Below, in pieces: positions 1 through 10,492 of a DNA stretch of 64,000 bases (within the stretch, counting starts at the first letter, position 1; each line of letters begins with the position of its first letter). The translations under genes and the position numbers were made by a program. The DNA comes from Mycoplasmopsis bovigenitalium. GTDB taxonomy: Bacteria; Bacillota_I; Bacilli_A; Mycoplasmatales; Metamycoplasmataceae. The notes beneath the pieces were generated by a model. It searched no databases and was not told where the DNA came from. It worked only from the letters and a program-made list of their open reading frames with translations. The stretch covers positions 124,001 through 188,000 of the forward strand of contig NZ_AP017902.1 of assembly GCF_002356075.1 (NCBI RefSeq), given 5' to 3'.

Positions 1-252
1 TCAATTTTCAAACAAGATGAAATTGTTGGTGACGAAGAAAAAGAAGAAAATGATTATGATATTTCTCAATTAAATCTTTCTGTTCGTTCATTGAATGCTT
101 TAAGAAAAATTGGTCGTTCAACACTATCTCAAATTGCTGCTATGACATATGAAGAATTAGAAAATACTAAAAACTTAGGTAGAAAATCTCTTGATGAAAT
201 TGTTGCAAAATTAAGAGAATTCGGTTTCGAATTAACTAAAGGAGAAGAATAA
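1..252 (+). CDS. rpoA: RNA polymerase alpha subunit, C-terminal part (partial)
   Basis: Only the last 83 residues lie in the window; the gene continues off the left edge. An acidic linker (EEKEEND) is followed by the alpha C-terminal domain, with the helix-hairpin-helix pattern typical of alpha CTD (LNLSVRSLNALRKIGRSTL, then NLGRKSLDEIVAKLREFGF). In the family this domain contacts UP elements and activators. The stop codon overlaps the rplQ start by one base (TAATG), the usual rpoA-rplQ arrangement at the end of the alpha operon. Confidence 0.95.
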   Translation, partial: SIFKQDEIVGDEEKEENDYDISQLNLSVRSLNALRKIGRSTLSQIAAMTYEELENTKNLGRKSLDEIVAKLREFGFELTKGEE

Positions 253-614
253 TGGCTAATCCAAAACAAATTTACAGTCGTGATACTAAATGAAGAACTG
301 GTGTTATTCGTACATTAGTTAGTGAATTATTCAAAAATGGCCGTATCACAACAACTTTAACTCGTGCAAAAGAATTACGTCGTCACGCAGAAAAACTAAT
401 TACAAAAGCAAAAAACCCAACTCTAGCAAATCGTCGTGCAGTAGCTTCAGTATTGCGTCCAACTCTTGTTAATGAAAAAGATACAGTTCTAAAACATTTA
501 TTTGACACAATTGCGCCTAAATATGCCCAAAGAAACGGTGGATACACACGTATTTACAAAATAGTTTCTCGTCAAGGTGACTCTGCGCCTATGGCTATTA
601 TTGAATTAGTTTAA
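252..614 (+). CDS. rplQ: 50S ribosomal protein L17
   Basis: A 120-residue protein of normal L17 length, starting [20 protein letters not shown] and containing the conserved [13 protein letters not shown] region and YTRIYKI near the C-terminus. L17 is a component of the large ribosomal subunit. The tryptophan at residue 14 is encoded by TGA, direct evidence for the mycoplasma code. The start is fixed by the one-base overlap with rpoA, which implies translational coupling. A strong intrinsic terminator follows about 30 bases after the stop, so this is the last gene of the operon. Confidence 0.97.
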
Positions 615-644
615 CTAATTGTTTTCACTTTAATTACCAATCTT

Positions 645-669
645 AAATCAGCTTGCGAGCTGATTTTTT
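645..669 (+). terminator. Intrinsic terminator after rplQ
   Basis: A nine-base-pair stem (AAATCAGCT / AGCTGATTT) with a TGCG loop runs into a T tract. It closes the ribosomal operon. Confidence 0.9.
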
Positions 670-677
670 CTTTACAA

Positions 678-683
678 TATAAT
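678..683 (+). promoter_or_regulatory. -10 box for the OppF-like gene
   Basis: A consensus TATAAT lies 26 bases before the ATG at 710. No convincing -35 box or Shine-Dalgarno sequence is visible, so the transcript probably has a leader of about 20 bases. Confidence 0.55.
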
Positions 684-709
684 CATAATTTAATATATAC
701 TATTAAAAT

Positions 710-3118
710 ATGGCTAAAAACAAAAATATATTTTCATTAGAACAATATTTCAAAAATAATAACACTTCTTATTCTGAAATAACTAATTTAACATTACATA
801 GAAATTCAGCTAATGCATTTTTAGTTTTAGATGAAGAAAGCGAATTTGCAAATGGAGAAATAAAAAAAATTATCGAGTCAAATGACGCGATAAAAACATT
901 GAATTATTTCAATGAAAATAGTGAATTAATACAAAGTGTTAACCACAAAGAAATACTTGATTTAATATCATTTTTCAATCTAAATAGTGTCAACTTAAAA
1001 TTTGACACAATCCCTCTTGCTAGCGAGTATAACCGGATTGTTGACAATTATTTTGCTTCTAAAAAGAAGATTGATTTTTTGACAAGCCTTTTTCAAGAAA
1101 ATCAATACAAAATCCAAAGCTTACTACTAAAATTACTTAAAGAAAATACAAACGAAATATATGGCGAATTAGTTGACTATAAACGCGAACACAAACAATT
1201 TCAAAATAAACTACTTAAATTAATTAACCAAGATTCATTTGATGAATTAGAATCCCTTGTTAATAAACACGTCGATTATTTTGAATGATTTTTTGAAAAT
1301 TTAGTTTCCAAATTTGTTTCTATTATCAATGAAATAAATTCACTAGTAAAAAAACTATCGCATAACTACTTTAACAGTGATGAATTAAAAGCCAAAATCA
1401 AACTTAAAACCAACTATTCTAGACTAAAAATGCTTAAACAAATGTCTAAAACTTCTAAGGAATCATTAAAGCGTAAATGTTTCATTCGCGATATGAATAA
1501 AGACATTGAATTTCTTGAAAAATATCGCTCAAACAGTGAAAAAACCACTAAAAAACACATACGCAATTTAATTTTCAAATATACAAAATCAAGTAAATTA
1601 GATAAACAAAAACTAAACATTTTTTCAACAACCTCTTATCAATATTGACAAATATATAAATCAATTTCTGTGTTAAAAGCTGTTAAAAAAGAAATGAAAT
1701 ATAGTGAGCCAAAATTAAGACATTTATCTTTGGAAAATATTGCTGATTTAAACACTTATATAAACTCAAAAATATCATTATTTATTTACAATAACCTTGC
1801 TGATTCAAGCTTGCGAGATAAAAAAATGAAAAAAATGGCCATTGATTCAATCATAAACAAAGAATTTTATTTAGATTTAAGTCAATATATTGAACTGAGT
1901 AGGTCAAACGAGGAAATAATATGTGATGAAATCCGAAAGTTAAAAAATAAAGTTAAAAAAGAAAAATCTAAATCTCTAAATGTTTTTGGTATTGAATCTT
2001 ATGATGCGGAAATTAATAAGTTGCAAAACCAAACTGAATTAGAATCTGCAAGAATTGATTGAAACTTAATGTTGCAAAGTCAAGAACTAAAAAATAAAAT
2101 TTTGCAATCACAAATAATAAATACTAATGCCAAAAATATTCAAAATGTTAACTTATCATTAACTAATTTAACTAAAAATATAAGCAAAAAAATTAAGAGC
2201 ATTATTGACCAAAACCAATCAAAAAACACAAAACCACTTGGCAATATTTTAGAGCCAATTAAAAATATATATTGAGTATATAAATCAATTTCATTTGTTT
2301 TCGAATATATTGGTTTTATAAGGGAATTGGTATTTAATAAGTATGATCTTAAAAACAAAAAAATCACTTATATTGATGTGTTTTTAAGGCTTTCTGAAAT
2401 TATTGAGACAATGTCGTTCAGTAGTAAAGCATTAATTAAACCATTAAATAATATTTCGAATATTTCAAAATATAAAATGGGGCTTTTATCACGCTTATTT
2501 AATGACTCAAAAATATTGTTTATTAACGACGATAAACAAATTATTGATCACAAATTGAAAAATGAATTTTTAAGAATTACTGGCGACTTGTGTAAACAAA
2601 ATAAAATTACTTATTGCTTTATCACCTCAAATCTTGAGTTAATAAAACAAAATAATTTTGATAGTATTTTTGTATTTTTCAATAATAAACTAATTGAATT
2701 TGGTCGAATTAAAAAAGTTTTATCAAACCCACTTCATCCTATTTTTAAATCCTATATGAATACTCAAAATATTGATAAATTTAAGCAAGACAACATAAAA
2801 GAGTATGAATTTCCTGAAATATACGAGGTGTCTCCGGGACACTCATTTATAGCAAGTTATAACATGTTTAAAAAACTTAGCTCTGAGGGAACAGGTGGTA
2901 ATGGGCTGAATGACACAATTGAAAAAACAACAATAATTGACTTGGAATCAAGTTTTAACTATAAAGACACATTAATTGTTGATCTTGACCAATATAACAC
3001 TTATTCAGCGAACTTAGAAAATACCCAAAATATAACTCGCGAATTCATTTTGTACAATGAAAATAATGAAAAAAATCAATCTGATACAGTTTTTATTGAC
3101 AATGTTGACGCATTCTAG
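710..3118 (+). CDS. OppF-like ABC protein with degenerate ATPase motifs
   Basis: One 802-residue frame with four in-frame TGA codons read as Trp. The C-terminal third aligns by eye with the oligopeptide transporter ATPase OppF: a signature-region equivalent (NISKYKMGLLSRLF, about 583-596), a Walker-B equivalent (ILFINDD, about 602-608), an H-loop equivalent (FITSNLELIK), then FGRIKKVLSNPLHPIFKSY and the OppF tail VSPGHSFIA. About 450 coiled and charged residues are inserted in the middle, as in the long mycoplasma OppF proteins. All catalytic motifs are altered: the P-loop position reads FLVLDEESEFANGE (37-50), the signature lacks SGGQ, Walker B lacks Glu, and Ser replaces the H-loop His. It should not hydrolyse ATP. 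It is monocistronic, not in an opp operon. It could be a pseudo-ATPase partner or a decaying paralogue; function unknown. Confidence 0.6.
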
Positions 3119-3139
3119 CAAGTATGACTTGCTTTTTTT
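3117..3139 (+). terminator. Intrinsic terminator overlapping the stop codon
   Basis: The stem AGCAAGT / ACTTGCT with an ATG loop is followed by a T run. Its first bases are the last two of the preceding TAG stop codon. Confidence 0.88.
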
Positions 3140-3257
3140 ACTAATTTATTCAAAATACATTGATATGCGTAAAATTTATATCAATTTTAATTGGCACAAA
3201 AGTGCAATTTATAAAACAATACTACAAACAATGAGAATCAAAAAATATATAATTTGG

Positions 3258-3263
3258 TATAAT
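3258..3263 (+). promoter_or_regulatory. -10 box for the valS operon
   Basis: TATAAT in the context TTTGGTATAATG, 43 bases before the valS start. A GGAG ribosome-binding sequence lies near 3293. The leader is too short for a T-box. Confidence 0.6.
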
Positions 3264-3306
3264 GTATAAATAAATAAATATTAACAATGGTCTTGGAGTA
3301 TTTAAA

Positions 3307-5808
3307 ATGTCAATAAATAATGCATACGAACCAAAAAAATTTGAGTCTAAAATAGCAAAAAAATGGAAATCAAAAAAATTTTTTAGTAGCCATGACGTTA
3401 CTAAAAAACCTTTTACTATTATTTTACCTCCGCCCAATGTTACTGGTAAATTACACATTGGCCATGCTTTAAATGTTTCAATCCAGGACGCCATAATTAG
3501 ATATAAAAAATTGAAGGGATTTGATGTTTTTTATGTTGCTGGAATGGACCATGCTGGAATTGCTACTCAAAGCAAAGTTGAAAGCAATATATACAAAAGC
3601 AGTGGAAAAACAAGACACGATTTTGGTAGAGATGAATTTTTAAAAATAATTTGAGATTGAAAACGAGAATATTCAAAAACAATAAGAACTCAATGAGAAG
3701 CAATGGGATTGGGTTTAGATTATCAACGCGAACGTTTTACACTAGATAAAAAATCAAATAAAGCTGTTAATAACGCATTTATCAGGTTTTATAATGAGGG
3801 ATTAATTTATCGAGGTATTAAGGCAGTAAGTTGAGATCCAAAATTAAAAACAGCTCTTTCGAATATTGAAGTTATTCCGCGTCCTACTGAACAAAATCTT
3901 TTGTACATTAAATATTTTATTGAAAATGAGCAAAATTATCTTACTGTTGCAACAGTGCGGCCAGAAACAATGCTTTCAGACGTCGCAGTTATTTTTAACC
4001 CCAAAGACAAAAGATATATACATCTAGAAGGCAAAAATGTTATTCACCCACTAACAGGCAAAAAAATACCAATAATTCCAGATCCACATGCTGAAATTGA
4101 ATTTGGAACCGGTCTTATGAAACTATCGGCACATGCAGAGGTTGATATTGACTTAATTAAAAAACATAATTTACAGGTCATTGAAACAATTGATAAAAAT
4201 GGTTATATTAATTGCCCTAATTCACAATTTGATAAATTAGAAAGATTTTTAGCTCGAAAAAAAATCCAAGAATATTTATCGGATAATGGTTTTATTGAAA
4301 AAAATGAGAAAACTACTTCAAATGTTGGTTATTCAGAACGAAGTGGCGAACCAATCGAAATATTAGTTATGCCTCAGTGATTCGTTAAAATGGAAAAATT
4401 TAACAACATAATTCTTGAGCATCTAAAATCAAAAGATTCAGTTAAATTTTTCCCTAAAAGATTTAAATCTACTTTAAGAACTTGAATGCAAAATGCATAT
4501 GATTGAACAATATCTCGCCAATTATGATGAGGTCATAGAATACCTGCTTGATATAAAGATGACCAAATTAAAGTGCAAATTAAATCACCCGGAGAAGGCT
4601 GACAACAAGATAATGATGTGTTAGATACTTGATTTTCATCTGGTTTAGCTCCTTTTTCATTTTTAGGTTGACCAAATAAAGACCCCGAAAAACTTCTAGA
4701 TAGATATTTTCCAACTTCATTACTAGTTACTGGTTATGATATTATCTTTTTTTGAGTTGCTAGAATGTACTTTTTATCACTTGAATTACAAAATAAAAAA
4801 CCTTTTGAACAATTATTATTAACCGGGCTTGTTCGTGATGAACAAGGTCGTAAAATGTCAAAATCCCTTGGCAATGGTATTGACCCAATGCAAGTTATTG
4901 AGGAATATGGCACTGATGCACTAAGATGATTTTTAACAACCAACACAACTCCTGGTTTTGATTTACGATATTCAACAGAAAAAGTAAAATCAGCCTGAAG
5001 TTTGTGTAATAAACTTTGAAATATTGCTAAATATATTCAAAATTTACCAGAATCTAACAAAAAATTGTCCGCTGCTGATAAATGAATGAACAATCGTTTA
5101 GTTCAATTAAACAAGTCTGTTGATAAAGCATTCAAAAATTATGAACTTACAATTGTTGGTTATGAACTAAACAAATTTATTTACAATGATTTTTCATCAT
5201 GATACGTTGAATTGTTAAAAATTCAACCTAACAAAAAAGCTGCGTTAGCAAACTTTAAAAAATTACTGATCATTTTACACCCTTTATTGCCATTTATTAC
5301 AGACCATCTGTATAAATTATTGTTTAATGAAGAAATTTTAGAATCAAAACCGCTTATGTTAAAAACTATTAATGATTCAAAAATCATTGACACTGAAAAT
5401 ATTATTAAAGCTGTAAAAATTTTACGTAAATATAGAGAAGACAAACAAATTAGTAAAAAAGAAGTTCTAAAATATTGTTTAAATATCCAAGCAAATGAAT
5501 TTGTTTTGGATTCGATAACCAAATTAGCCAATGCTCAATATTTCGAAAACAAAGATTCAATGTTTGTTGATGGCGATTTGACTATTTATATCAATGAAAG
5601 CGAAGAATTTAAACAACAATACGCGCAAGAACTTAAAAAGAAAATTGTATTTCTTGAAAGTGAAATTGCTCGTGCTCAATCTATGTTGAATAATCCAAAC
5701 TTTATTAATAAAGCGCCAATTGAAAAAATTAAATTAGAAAAGCAAAAACTAGAAAAATTCAACTCTGAATTAGAACAATATAAAAAGGAGCTAGAATGAA
5801 AATATTAA
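3307..5808 (+). CDS. valS: Valyl-tRNA synthetase
   Basis: An 833-residue class I aminoacyl-tRNA synthetase that charges tRNA-Val. The HIGH motif is in [16 protein letters not shown] (residues 50-53) and KMSKS at about 516-520 ([11 protein letters not shown]). Between them is the CP1 editing domain ([13 protein letters not shown], then [13 protein letters not shown]). The C-terminus is a coiled-coil arm ([20 protein letters not shown]) typical of ValRS. Many TGA codons must be read as Trp; the codon at 5797 that looks like a stop is also Trp, and the true stop is TAA at 5806. The gene therefore overlaps folD by 13 bases. It heads the operon valS-folD-tpx. Confidence 0.96.
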
Positions 5809-6662
5809 GAGGCGATGTTGTAGCTCAAAAATTAACACAAGAGCTTAAAATTCAGTTTGCTAAAGCAACTGAACAGTTAGGGCGTAAACCAATATTAGCT
5901 ATTGTTCGCGTTGGTGATAATGAAGCATCAACAAAATACATTGAAAGAAAAATTGAAAAAGCAAACGAACTGGGTGTAATTGCAAAAGTTTATCATTACC
6001 CAAGCAAAATAAGTTATAAAGCCTTGCTAAAAAGATTGGATGATATCAATGTTGAAGCGGATGGAATAATTGTTCAACTTCCACTACCAGAATCAATTAA
6101 TGTTTACACGCAACCAATTCTAGATGCAGTGCGTTGGGAAAAAGATGTTGATGGATTAAGTACAAGAAATGCATTTAATTTTTACAATAAAACAGATGAA
6201 TTTAACTTTACTCCAGCTACAGCACAAGCAATTATGAATTTAGTTGACTATTACAACATTGAAGTCGAAAATAAAAAAGTTGCAGTCATTGGTAGAAGTA
6301 CACTAGTCGGTAAGCCAACTGCTACATTATTTAAGTCTCGTAAAGCAATTGTTTCAACACACAACCGTGAATCAGGAATAAAAGGGGTTGAAAACGCAGA
6401 TATTTTAGTTGTTGCAACTGGTGTTGCCAATTTAATTAAAAAAGAAAATATTAAAGAGGGCGCAATTGTTTTTGATGTTGGAACAACTTGAATTCAAAAG
6501 GATAATAAAAAAGTGTTGGTCGGAGATGTTGATATGTCTGGTTTGGAAACCCATATTGAGGCAATCGCACCAACACCTGGAGGGGTTGGCCCATTAACAG
6601 TTGTTTGCTTATTTAAAAATTTACTTGAAGCAGTCAAATATAACAATGATTTATGACTTTAA
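5796..6662 (+). CDS. folD: Bifunctional methylenetetrahydrofolate dehydrogenase/cyclohydrolase
   Basis: A 288-residue FolD that interconverts 5,10-methylene-THF and 10-formyl-THF for purine synthesis and Met-tRNA formylation. Visible are the catalytic region with YIERK (Tyr and Lys), the VQLPLPE signature, the dinucleotide-binding stretch AVIGRSTLVGKPTA, and the C-terminal signature PTPGGVGPLTV. An internal TGA (TTW) is Trp. The AAGGAG ribosome-binding site lies inside the 3' end of valS, whose frame overlaps by 13 bases, so the two are co-transcribed. glyA, which supplies the C1 unit, is elsewhere in the window. Confidence 0.96.
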
Positions 6663-6674
6663 AAAAGGAGAAAA

Positions 6675-7181
6675 ATGAATAAAAGACAAGAAACTACATT
6701 TTTATCAAACCCAGTTACATTATTGGGCAATAAACTTTCTGTGGGCGATAAAGCGCCTGAATTCACATGTCTAAATGGTGAATTGCACCCTGTATCTCTT
6801 TCAGATTTTAAAGGTAAAAACAAAATCATTTCAGTTGTACCATCAATTGATACTGGAGTTTGCGAACTACAAACAATTAGATTCAATAAAGAGGCTTCTT
6901 CATTGGAAAATACAGTGGTTTTGACAATAAGTTGTGATTTACCTTTTGCACAAAATAAATTTTGTGCAGCAAAAGAAATCAAGGATTTACAAGTTCTATC
7001 AGACCACAAAGATTTATCATTTGGTTATGCTTACGGCTTTGCAATCGAAGAATTAAGATTGCTAAATAGAGGAATTGTTGTAATTGATAAAGAAAACAAG
7101 ATTGCACACATTGAGTATGTAAAAGAAAATAAAACTCATCCAGACTATGATAAAGCTATTTCTGTGGCAAAATCTCTATAA
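6675..7181 (+). CDS. tpx: Thiol peroxidase (atypical 2-Cys peroxiredoxin)
   Basis: A 168-residue Tpx, which reduces peroxides, normally with thioredoxin as electron donor. The active site PSIDTGVCELQTIRFN carries peroxidatic Cys63. Cys97 (NKFCAAK) sits where the resolving cysteine of the family lies, and Cys87 is also present. The length matches the family. The ribosome-binding sequence AAAGGAG lies 12 bases after the folD stop, so it is the third gene of the valS operon, which ends at the terminator just downstream. It is a plausible defence against host-derived or self-made peroxide. Confidence 0.95.
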   Translation: MNKRQETTFLSNPVTLLGNKLSVGDKAPEFTCLNGELHPVSLSDFKGKNKIISVVPSIDTGVCELQTIRFNKEASSLENTVVLTISCDLPFAQNKFCAAKEIKDLQVLSDHKDLSFGYAYGFAIEELRLLNRGIVVIDKENKIAHIEYVKENKTHPDYDKAISVAKSL

Positions 7182-7195
7182 TTTTTCAATACATT

Positions 7196-7215
7196 AAGCG
7201 CATTTGCGCTTTTTT
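7196..7215 (+). terminator. Intrinsic terminator after tpx
   Basis: The stem AAGCGC / GCGCTT with an ATTT loop is followed by a T run. Confidence 0.88.
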
Positions 7216-7257
7216 AAATTTAATTTTAATATTAATATCCAAATCTGCATTTATTGG

Positions 7258-7283
7258 TAAAATAAATATTATAAATCAAGGAG
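7258..7283 (+). promoter_or_regulatory. -10 box and ribosome-binding site for pta
   Basis: TAAAAT at 7258-7263 in the context TTGGTAAAATA, followed by AAGGAG at 7278-7283, five bases before the ATG. This is the likely promoter of the five-gene pta operon. Confidence 0.45.
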
Positions 7284-7288
7284 TTGAG

Positions 7289-8275
7289 ATGAAATTTACG
7301 GATTTAATTCAAAAAAATATTCAACAAATCAAAGACAAAAAACGAATTGTTATTGTTGATGGCGATGATAAAAGAGCTCATGAAGCAGCTCAAATATTGT
7401 CAATTTATCAAAATTTAGAGGTTATTTTGCTTACTGAAAAACCTCTTGAACAAAAAGTTAGTGCAACAGTTGTTAACATGAATGAAGATGCAAACAAAAT
7501 CAATGATTTTGCAAACAAATTATTCATCGAAAGAGAAAATGCTGCTAAAGCAAAAGGAAAAGAAAACAAAGATACACTTGAAATTTGCCAAAAACAAATG
7601 CAACAAAGACCTTTTTATGCAATGATGATGCTAAAAACTGGTGAAGTAGATGGTGTAGTTGGTGGTTTAATTTATTCAACAGCGGATATGCTAAGAGCTG
7701 CTTTTAAAGTTATTGGATCTGCTAAAGGAATTAAAACAATTAGCTCAGTTATGATTATGCACAAAGAAAATGAAACATTATTTTTCAGTGATATTTCAGT
7801 AAATCCAAAACCAGACCAAACAGCACTTACTGATATTGGAATTAATGCAGCTAATTTTACAAAAAGTTTTGGCATTGACCCAAAAGTGGCATTTTTAAGC
7901 TTTTCAACCAATTTTAGTGCAAAAACACCTGAAACTGAAATGGTTCACAATGCAACAATCGATTTCAATCAAAAATATGAGGGTACTAAAGCAATTGGTG
8001 AAATTCAATTGGATGCAGCACTTGATTTAGAAGTTAGAAAAGCTAAATATCCAATCGAATCATTTAATGAACCCGCAAACACTTTAATTTTCCCAAATTT
8101 AGAAGCGGGTAATATTGGTTATAAATTAGTACAAAGATTAGCGGGTTATGGCGCTATTGGTCCAATTATTGTTGGTACACAAAAACCTGTTAATGACTTA
8201 TCAAGAGGCGCAAAAGTTAATGACGTTGTCAACACAGTTTTAATTACAATGATACAAAGTGAAGGAGCTAAATAA
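7289..8275 (+). CDS. pta: Phosphate acetyltransferase
   Basis: A 328-residue phosphotransacetylase converting acetyl-CoA and phosphate to acetyl phosphate and CoA. Family blocks include VDGVVGGLIYSTADMLRAAFKVIG, SSVMIMHKE, VAFLSFSTNFSA, GEIQLDAALD and the C-terminal YGAIGPIIVGTQKPVNDLSRG. The length is that of the short Pta form without the regulatory N-terminal domain. Its stop overlaps the ackA start by one base. Together the two enzymes make one ATP per acetyl-CoA, a main energy route in mycoplasmas. Confidence 0.97.
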   Translation: MKFTDLIQKNIQQIKDKKRIVIVDGDDKRAHEAAQILSIYQNLEVILLTEKPLEQKVSATVVNMNEDANKINDFANKLFIERENAAKAKGKENKDTLEICQKQMQQRPFYAMMMLKTGEVDGVVGGLIYSTADMLRAAFKVIGSAKGIKTISSVMIMHKENETLFFSDISVNPKPDQTALTDIGINAANFTKSFGIDPKVAFLSFSTNFSAKTPETEMVHNATIDFNQKYEGTKAIGEIQLDAALDLEVRKAKYPIESFNEPANTLIFPNLEAGNIGYKLVQRLAGYGAIGPIIVGTQKPVNDLSRGAKVNDVVNTVLITMIQSEGAK

Positions 8276-9462
8276 TGAATAAAGTATTAGTTATCAATGC
8301 AGGTTCAAGTTCAATAAAATTACAACTTTTAACAAAAGACAATTTTGAGGTTGTAGCATCAGGTATTGCTGAAAGAATTACACTTGCTGAAGGTTCAATA
8401 ACAATCAAAGCAAATGGTCAAAAAACAGTTAAAGAAGTTTCAATGCCAAATCACACAGTAGCTGCTGAAAATATTCTTTCATTGATGTCAGAATTAAAAA
8501 TCATTCAAGACTTAAAAGAAATTGAAATTATTGGTTTTAGAGTTGTTCACGGTGGAACATTCTTTACAAAAACTACTGAAATTAATGATGAAGCAATTGC
8601 AATAATTGAAAAATGTAGCGACTATGCGCCTTTACACAACCCAGGCGCATTACAGGCTATAAATGCTTTTAAATCAGTGCTTCCACACGCAAAACTAGCC
8701 GCTGAATTTGACACATCATTCCATACAACCATTCCAGACATTAACGCTATATACCCAATCCCTGCTGAATGAAGTGAAAAATACGGAATTCGTCGTTTTG
8801 GTTTTCACGGAATTTCTCACCAATACATTACCCAAACTATGCAACAAATCCTTGGCAAAAAACAAGTGAATATAGTTAACGCACATATTGGTAATGGAGC
8901 AAGTATTTGCGCTATAAAAAATTCTCAATCGCTAGACACAACTATGGGCTTTACTCCACTTGCTGGAATTATGATGGGAACTAGATCTGGTGATATTGAC
9001 CCTGCTATAATTGAATTTGTTTCTTCACACTCAGGAATGAGTGCGGCTGAAGTCACATCAGCACTTAATAAAAAATCTGGTTTACTAGGAGTTTCAGGTA
9101 TTTCATCTGACATGAGAGATATTGAAACTGCTATTGAAAAAGGTGAAATTAAAGCTATTTTCGCTTGAAACTTATTTGTTCAAAGAATTGTGGACTTTAT
9201 TGCTTCTTATGCAAATAAAGTTGGTGAACTAGATGCTTTAGTTTTCACAGCAGGAATTGGCGAAAACTCACCAGAACTTCGTCAAGATGTTTGCGACAGA
9301 ATTAGTTTTGCAAATATTGAAATTGACGCTAAAATCAATACTTCTAAAATTGATGACTATGCTTTAATTTCGACACCAAATAGCAAACTTAAGGTTTATG
9401 TTGTTCGAACAAACGAAGAATTATTAATTGCTCAAAATGCAGTTAAATTATTTTCAAAATAA
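8275..9462 (+). CDS. ackA: Acetate kinase
   Basis: A 395-residue ASKHA-fold kinase that transfers phosphate from acetyl phosphate to ADP. Signatures are the N-terminal VINAGSSSIKLQLL, FRVVHGG, AEFDTSFH, NAHIGNGAS, GFTPLAGIMMGTRSGDIDP and TAGIGENSP near the C-terminus. Two TGA Trp codons lie inside the frame (around 8770 and 9168). Both ends overlap neighbours by one base (TAATG), so pta, ackA and coaD should be translationally coupled. Confidence 0.97.
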
Positions 9463-9884
9463 TGCGTAAAGCTATATATGCAGGTTCATTTGACCCCCTT
9501 CACAATGGTCATAAAAATGTTATTGAAAAAGCATTAAAAATTGTTGATGAATTAATAATTGTTGTTTCGCAGAACCCAGATAAAAATAATTTAAAAAACA
9601 TTGAAGAACGCTTTGAACACGTCAAAAAAATTTACCAAAACAATTCAAAAATAATTGTAATTTGTAATAAAGATGAATTGATCGGTAACATTGCTAAAAA
9701 AATGAATGTAAAGTTGTTAATTCGTTCAGCAAGAAATGATTTAGACTACAAAGTTGAATTAGATATTGCTGCCGGAAATAATCAAGTTTACCCTGGACTT
9801 GAAACTATTTTAATTATTCCTGATTATGAAATGATAGGAATAAGTTCAACTCTAATTAGACACAAAAAGGCTTTAGAAAAATAA
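9462..9884 (+). CDS. coaD: Phosphopantetheine adenylyltransferase
   Basis: A 140-residue nucleotidyltransferase making dephospho-CoA from 4'-phosphopantetheine and ATP. The N-terminal AGSFDPLHNGH contains the (T/H)xGH motif, and the C-terminal ISSTLIR matches the family ISS(S/T)xIR motif; the middle has LIRSARNDLDY. It is slightly shorter than the usual 160 residues. Its placement behind pta-ackA links CoA synthesis to the acetate pathway. Start and stop both overlap neighbouring genes. Confidence 0.93.
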   Translation: MRKAIYAGSFDPLHNGHKNVIEKALKIVDELIIVVSQNPDKNNLKNIEERFEHVKKIYQNNSKIIVICNKDELIGNIAKKMNVKLLIRSARNDLDYKVELDIAAGNNQVYPGLETILIIPDYEMIGISSTLIRHKKALEK

Positions 9885-10492
9885 TGTGAAAATTTGTAAC
9901 TAGCTCACTTTCCGAAAAAACATGACACGATACAAAAGGCTCAATTCAACTTGTTTTTTGGGGGCGTTCAAATGTCGGTAAATCATCGCTTCTTAACTCA
10001 TTAACAAACCAAAAAATAGCTTTTGTCTCTAAAACTCCCGGCCGAACACAACTTATTAATTTTTTTAAAGATAATAATGATAAATACATTGTTGATTTAC
10101 CTGGTTATGGTTATGCAAAAATGCCTAAAAATCAACAAGAAAATATGCTTAAATCAATCAAAAAATTTTTAGAGTTCAACATCAATCCTAAGCATTTGTT
10201 TTTATTGATTGATTCTAGGACTTCATTTACTAAAATTGATTTAGAAGTGCTTGCGTACATAAAATACATAAACATTCATTTTTCAATTGTATACACCAAA
10301 ATTGACAAGTTAAATCAAAAAGAAAAATCACAATTAATTAAAAAACATAATCAATTATTAAATGAAGGTTTAATTGACGAGGATACTGAAACATTTATTG
10401 TTTCATCTGAAAAAAATATCAATATTGATGAATTAGCTACATACATGCAAGCAATCTTATATCCTGATCAAATGGAGGTTATAAATGAATAA
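9884..10492 (+). CDS. yihA: Ribosome biogenesis GTPase YihA/YsxC/EngB
   Basis: A 202-residue TRAFAC GTPase involved in late assembly of the large ribosomal subunit. G1 is GRSNVGKSS (27-35), the switch I region has KTPGRTQLINFF, G3 is DLPGYGYAK, G4 is TKID and G5 is in VSSEKN. The second codon and another near residue 14 are TGA (Trp), so a standard-code reading would miss the N-terminus. The ATG overlaps the coaD stop (TAATG); the stop overlaps the next start by eight bases. Confidence 0.94.

Noticed and set aside
1414-1620. Antisense open frames within the OppF-like gene, valS, ackA, pyk, hsdR and others
   Set aside because: They lack ribosome-binding sites and recognisable domains and are mirror images of real genes in the opposite strand.
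3057-3269. Open frame MKIMKKINLIQ... after the OppF-like gene
   Set aside because: It overlaps the end of that gene and its terminator and has no family match.
3258-3306. T-box or other riboswitch before valS, and likewise before pheS
   Set aside because: The leaders are too short and no T-box motif is seen; pheS lies inside an operon.
5797-5799. TGA as the valS stop codon
   Set aside because: TGA is Trp here; the frame goes on to TAA at 5806-5808. The same holds for the many apparent TGA stops elsewhere.
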